From Zoogloea sp. (lineage in GTDB: Bacteria; Pseudomonadota; Gammaproteobacteria; Burkholderiales; Rhodocyclaceae), in contig NZ_JAQUVG010000013.1 of the NCBI RefSeq assembly GCF_028693495.1, forward strand, positions 1 to 46,766: a stretch of 46,766 bases of DNA, read 5' to 3'. Below, piece by piece: positions 43,936 to 46,766 of the stretch; positions within the stretch are counted from its first letter, which is position 1, and each line of letters begins with the position of its first letter. A program made the translations under genes and the position numbers. The notes beneath the pieces are model-generated. The model did no database searches, was not told the origin of the DNA, and saw nothing but the letters and a program-made list of their open reading frames with translations.

Positions 43936-45408
43936 ATGCGTTATACCGACCTGCGTGACTTCATCGACCAGCTGGAGCGTCAAGGCGAGCTGAAGCGAAT
44001 CTCCGTCGAAGTGGATCCCCATCTGGAAATGACCGAGATCGGCGACCGGGTGCTGCGTGCCGGCGGTCCGGCGCTGCTCTTCGAGAACCCCAGGGGCCAC
44101 CGTGTGCCGGTCCTGGCCAACCTGTTCGGTACGCCCCGGCGGGTGGCCATGGGGATGGGGGTGAGCGGCGATGACTGGCAGAGTGCCCTGCGTGAGGTCG
44201 GCAAGCTGCTGTCCTTTCTCAAGGAGCCCGAACCCCCGAGGGGGCTGCGGGATGCCTGGGACAAGCTGCCCATGTTCCGTCAGGTGCTCAACATGGCCCC
44301 CAAGGTGGTGTCTTCCGCTCCCTGCCAGCAGGTGGTGAAGGAGGGCCGGGAGGTGGATCTGGCCAGTTTGCCCATTCAGCACTGTTGGCCCGGGGACGTG
44401 GCGCCCCTGATCACCTGGGGCCTGGTGGTGACCCGCGGGCCCGGCAAGACCCGCCAGAACCTGGGTATTTACCGCCAGCAGGTGCTCGGCCCCAACAAGG
44501 TGATCATGCGCTGGCTGGCCCATCGCGGCGGTGCGTTGGACTTCCTGGAGCACCAGAGGGCCAACCCCGGCCAGCCCTTTCCGGTGGCGGTGGTGCTGGG
44601 CTGTGATCCGGCGACCATCCTCGGGGCGGTGACGCCGGTACCGGACAGCTTGTCCGAGTATCAGTTCGCCGGTTTGCTGCGGGGTTCCAGGACGGAGTTG
44701 GTGAAGTGCATCGGCTCGGATCTGCAGGTTCCGTCTTCGGCCGAAATTGTGCTGGAAGGGGTGATCCATCCGGGGGAGATGGCCCTGGAGGGCCCCTATG
44801 GGGACCACACCGGCTACTACAACGAGCAGGCCGAGTTCCCCGTCTTCACCATCGAGCGCATCACCTCCCGCCGCGACCCGATCTACCACAGCACTTATAC
44901 CGGCAAGCCGCCCGACGAGCCCGCCATGCTCGGCGTGGCCCTCAATGAAGTCTTTGTGCCCCTGCTCCAGAAGCAGTTCACCGAGATCGTCGACTTCTAT
45001 CTGCCGCCGGAAGGCTGTTCCTACCGCCTCGCGGTGGTCAGCATCAGGAAGCAGTACCCGGGACACGCCAAGCGGGTGATGTTCGGGATCTGGAGCTTCC
45101 TGCGTCAGTTCATGTACACCAAGTTCATCATCGTGGTGGACGAGGATGTGAACATCCGCGACTGGAAGGAAGTGATCTGGGCCCTGACCACGCGGATGGA
45201 CGCGACCCGTGACACCACCCTGGTGGACAACACCCCCATCGACTATCTGGACTTTGCCAGTCCGGTGGCTGGCCTGGGGTCCAAGATGGGGCTGGATGCC
45301 ACCAACAAGTGGCCCGGCGAGACCACCCGGGAGTGGGGCACCCCCATCGTGATGGACCCGGCGGTCAAGCAGCGGGTCGATACCCTGTGGGAGGCGCTGG
45401 GGCTGTAG
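43936..45408 (+). CDS. ubiD: 4-hydroxy-3-polyprenylbenzoate decarboxylase UbiD
   Basis: UbiD uses prenylated FMN, made by UbiX, to decarboxylate the ubiquinone precursor 3-polyprenyl-4-hydroxybenzoate. The 490-residue protein matches E. coli UbiD in length. Family segments include [60 protein letters not shown], and [12 protein letters not shown], which carries part of the E-R-E/D catalytic set. ATG 43936 fits the family start, but no clear ribosome site is seen. It stands alone between the tolC terminator and the convergent diguanylate cyclase; a small inverted repeat (45411-45430) follows its stop. Confidence 0.96.
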   Translation: MRYTDLRDFIDQLERQGELKRISVEVDPHLEMTEIGDRVLRAGGPALLFENPRGHRVPVLANLFGTPRRVAMGMGVSGDDWQSALREVGKLLSFLKEPEPPRGLRDAWDKLPMFRQVLNMAPKVVSSAPCQQVVKEGREVDLASLPIQHCWPGDVAPLITWGLVVTRGPGKTRQNLGIYRQQVLGPNKVIMRWLAHRGGALDFLEHQRANPGQPFPVAVVLGCDPATILGAVTPVPDSLSEYQFAGLLRGSRTELVKCIGSDLQVPSSAEIVLEGVIHPGEMALEGPYGDHTGYYNEQAEFPVFTIERITSRRDPIYHSTYTGKPPDEPAMLGVALNEVFVPLLQKQFTEIVDFYLPPEGCSYRLAVVSIRKQYPGHAKRVMFGIWSFLRQFMYTKFIIVVDEDVNIRDWKEVIWALTTRMDATRDTTLVDNTPIDYLDFASPVAGLGSKMGLDATNKWPGETTREWGTPIVMDPAVKQRVDTLWEALGL

Positions 45409-45477
45409 GTGGCCACCCGGCAGAGTGGCCGCCCCCGCGTCCGGCCCTGACGGTGCCGGCAAAGGCACCTGGCGCCT

Positions 45478-46668
45478 TCAGGCTCGCCCGGGTGGGGGAC
45501 AGAGGATATAGTGGCGGTTGCCCCCCGCCCGTTTGGCGGCATACATGGCCTGGTCGGCCAGTTCGATCAGCCGCGTCAGCTCGAAGCCTTCATCCGGGTA
45601 GGTCGCAACCCCCACGCTCACACCCACCCGGCAGCCGGGCGGCGCCGGGAGATCGTTGCAGGCACGGACCAGGCGTTCACAGAACTGCTCGACATCCACC
45701 CGGTCGTGGAGCTGTGGGCAAAGCATGGCGAATTCATCACCTCCCAGGCGGGCGACCACGTCGGTGGCGCGGGCCGTGCGCATCAGCCGGTCAGCCAGGC
45801 TGACCAGCACCTCGTCGCCCGCCGCGTGACCGTAGCGGTCGTTTACCTGCTTGAATCCATCCAGATCGATCAGCAGGATGGCGCCCCCCTCGTGATCCAT
45901 GCGGGCGCGCGGCAGGATTCCCAGGGCAGACTCTTCAAAGGCCTTGCGGTTGGTTACGCCTGTCAGGGGATCGTGACGGGCGAGCCGCTGCCAGCGCTGC
46001 CGGTCCTGTTCCACATGGTGGACGCGGCGCACCATGCCCAGCACGATCACCAGGAAATTGATCAGGGCCAGCACGAAGGCTCCGGTCTGGATGAGCCGCA
46101 GCTGCCGGGTGCGGCTGACGGAGTCATGTTCCAGGGTGGTGGTCAGCCGGTTCATCAGGTCGAGGATTTCCCGGTTGTTGCCCACCATGTAGCGGGCTGC
46201 CGGCTCGAGGGAGGCTCCGGGAGTGGCCGCAGCGCTGCCCAGCATGGCCGATACGGGTGCGATCAGCTGGCGGGTACGGGCAACGATCCTTGCGCTCTCG
46301 CCGCGCACGGCCTGCAGCTGAACGGCAGCACCGTCACCACCGCGGGTTGCACCTCCGTCAGCAAAAGCCACGATGGTCTGTTCAAACAGCCCGAAAGCCT
46401 GCTGGGCCTCCGCCCGGCCCAGGCTGGTCTCCTCACCCGGGGTCGGGCGTGTGGCCAGTAGCAGGGATTTGGTGGTTTGCTGGGAGAGCATGCGCTGCCG
46501 GCCCGCCAGATTGATGGCAACGGCGTCCCGGGCGACCTGCTCGGCAATCCACAGATTGATCAGCAGCACGCTCAGATCCAGGGCGATGAACAGCACGATG
46601 GCGCTCATCAGCCGGCGAGGGGATCCTAGGAGGGCGCTGACCGGGACGGGCATGAGGACATATCGCAA
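45478..46668 (-). CDS. Membrane diguanylate cyclase with PilJ-N / P-box-like sensor
   Basis: The 396-residue protein has helix 1 (about 22-42), a periplasmic four-helix-type sensor (45-190), helix 2 (about 193-213), a short linker, and a C-terminal GGDEF domain. The sensor begins with DAVAINLAGRQRMLSQ (48-63), the type IV pili methyl-accepting (PilJ-N) signature, which resembles the nitrate-binding P-box of NarX/NarQ. The cyclase looks active: GGDEF at 309-313, DPLTGVTNR upstream, and an intact inhibitory site R300xxD303 five residues before GGDEF. It would make c-di-GMP in response to a periplasmic ligand, with product feedback. No EAL domain. It faces ubiD across a 69-nt gap. Confidence 0.93.
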   Translation of the reverse strand: MRYVLMPVPVSALLGSPRRLMSAIVLFIALDLSVLLINLWIAEQVARDAVAINLAGRQRMLSQQTTKSLLLATRPTPGEETSLGRAEAQQAFGLFEQTIVAFADGGATRGGDGAAVQLQAVRGESARIVARTRQLIAPVSAMLGSAAATPGASLEPAARYMVGNNREILDLMNRLTTTLEHDSVSRTRQLRLIQTGAFVLALINFLVIVLGMVRRVHHVEQDRQRWQRLARHDPLTGVTNRKAFEESALGILPRARMDHEGGAILLIDLDGFKQVNDRYGHAAGDEVLVSLADRLMRTARATDVVARLGGDEFAMLCPQLHDRVDVEQFCERLVRACNDLPAPPGCRVGVSVGVATYPDEGFELTRLIELADQAMYAAKRAGGNRHYILCPPPGRA

Positions 46669-46766
46669 AACTCCGGGACCCTGATTCTAGTCTCCGTGAC
46701 GGACTACACGTAAGGGCGCCTCGAAAAACCTCGACCCGCCCTCCCTTGGTAAAATTACAGCGTTCT
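46669..46766. other. Window-end spacer with -10-like element
   Basis: The last 98 nt lie upstream of the diguanylate cyclase. A TAAAAT element with a TTGG just before it (about 46746-46755) looks like a rightward -10 for a gene beyond the window. No coding sequence is seen here. Confidence 0.4.

Noticed and set aside
45411-45430. GGCCAC/GTGGCC inverted repeat after ubiD as a terminator
   Set aside because: Only 6 bp with an 8-nt loop and no T-tract; too weak to call in GC-rich sequence.
43918-45468. 516-codon open frame on the minus strand opposite ubiD
   Set aside because: It is antisense to ubiD and lacks any conserved segment.

Overview
The window is 46.8 kb of GC-rich, gene-dense chromosome with short spacers and many 1-4 nt gene overlaps. 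The protein families point to a motile Gram-negative betaproteobacterium, most likely of the Rhodocyclales (an Azospira/Dechloromonas-type organism). The signs are a polar-flagellum gene set (flhF-flhG-fliA-motCD), a DUF2322 protein, the pcm-rhodanese-tolC cluster and a class I fumarase next to purB. The genus is inference; no rRNA, tRNA, insertion sequence, phage gene or CRISPR array was seen.

Region 1 (1-22106) is a flagellar island. flhB (cut at its 5' end), flhA, flhF, flhG, fliA, motC and motD run rightward. flgN, flgM and flgA run leftward, and the rod/hook/ring genes flgB to flgL run rightward with no gene missing. The block closes with a small lipoprotein and a PilZ protein. Export gate, number/placement control, sigma-28, a second-type stator, anti-sigma factor and hook-basal-body parts are therefore together; filament, switch and chemotaxis genes must lie elsewhere. 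Sigma-54-type -24/-12 elements precede flgB, flgG and flgK, and a sigma-28-type element precedes flgM, which suggests a tiered RpoN to FliA cascade. FlhG has kept its FlhF-contacting N-terminal motif but lost the P-loop.

Region 2 (22103-24376) is a compact inorganic-carbon module: a CbbR/CmpR-like LysR regulator divergent from sbtA (bicarbonate transporter) and sbtB (PII-like partner). A secreted alpha-carbonic anhydrase with an unusual extra N-terminal domain lies 11 kb away.

Region 3 (24380-35298) is mostly housekeeping: a nitronate monooxygenase-like enzyme, class I fumarase, a YqhA-type membrane protein, purB, a DUF2322 protein, a VanZ-like protein, a two-RCK potassium channel with a small membrane partner, an orphan RgpF-like protein, and thiC with a complete TPP riboswitch whose Shine-Dalgarno-sequestering arm can be read directly.

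Region 4 (35299-46766) holds the carbonic anhydrase, an RND efflux pair, protein-L-isoaspartate methyltransferase, a rhodanese, a TolC-type outer-membrane channel, ubiD, and a diguanylate cyclase whose sensor region resembles the nitrate-binding P-box of NarX/NarQ.

No wholly unknown multi-gene system was recognised. The strongest leads are the degenerate FlhG, the SbtA/SbtB/LysR module with the fused carbonic anhydrase, the P-box diguanylate cyclase, and a repeated 10-bp palindrome at the flgA-flgB and thiC promoter regions.
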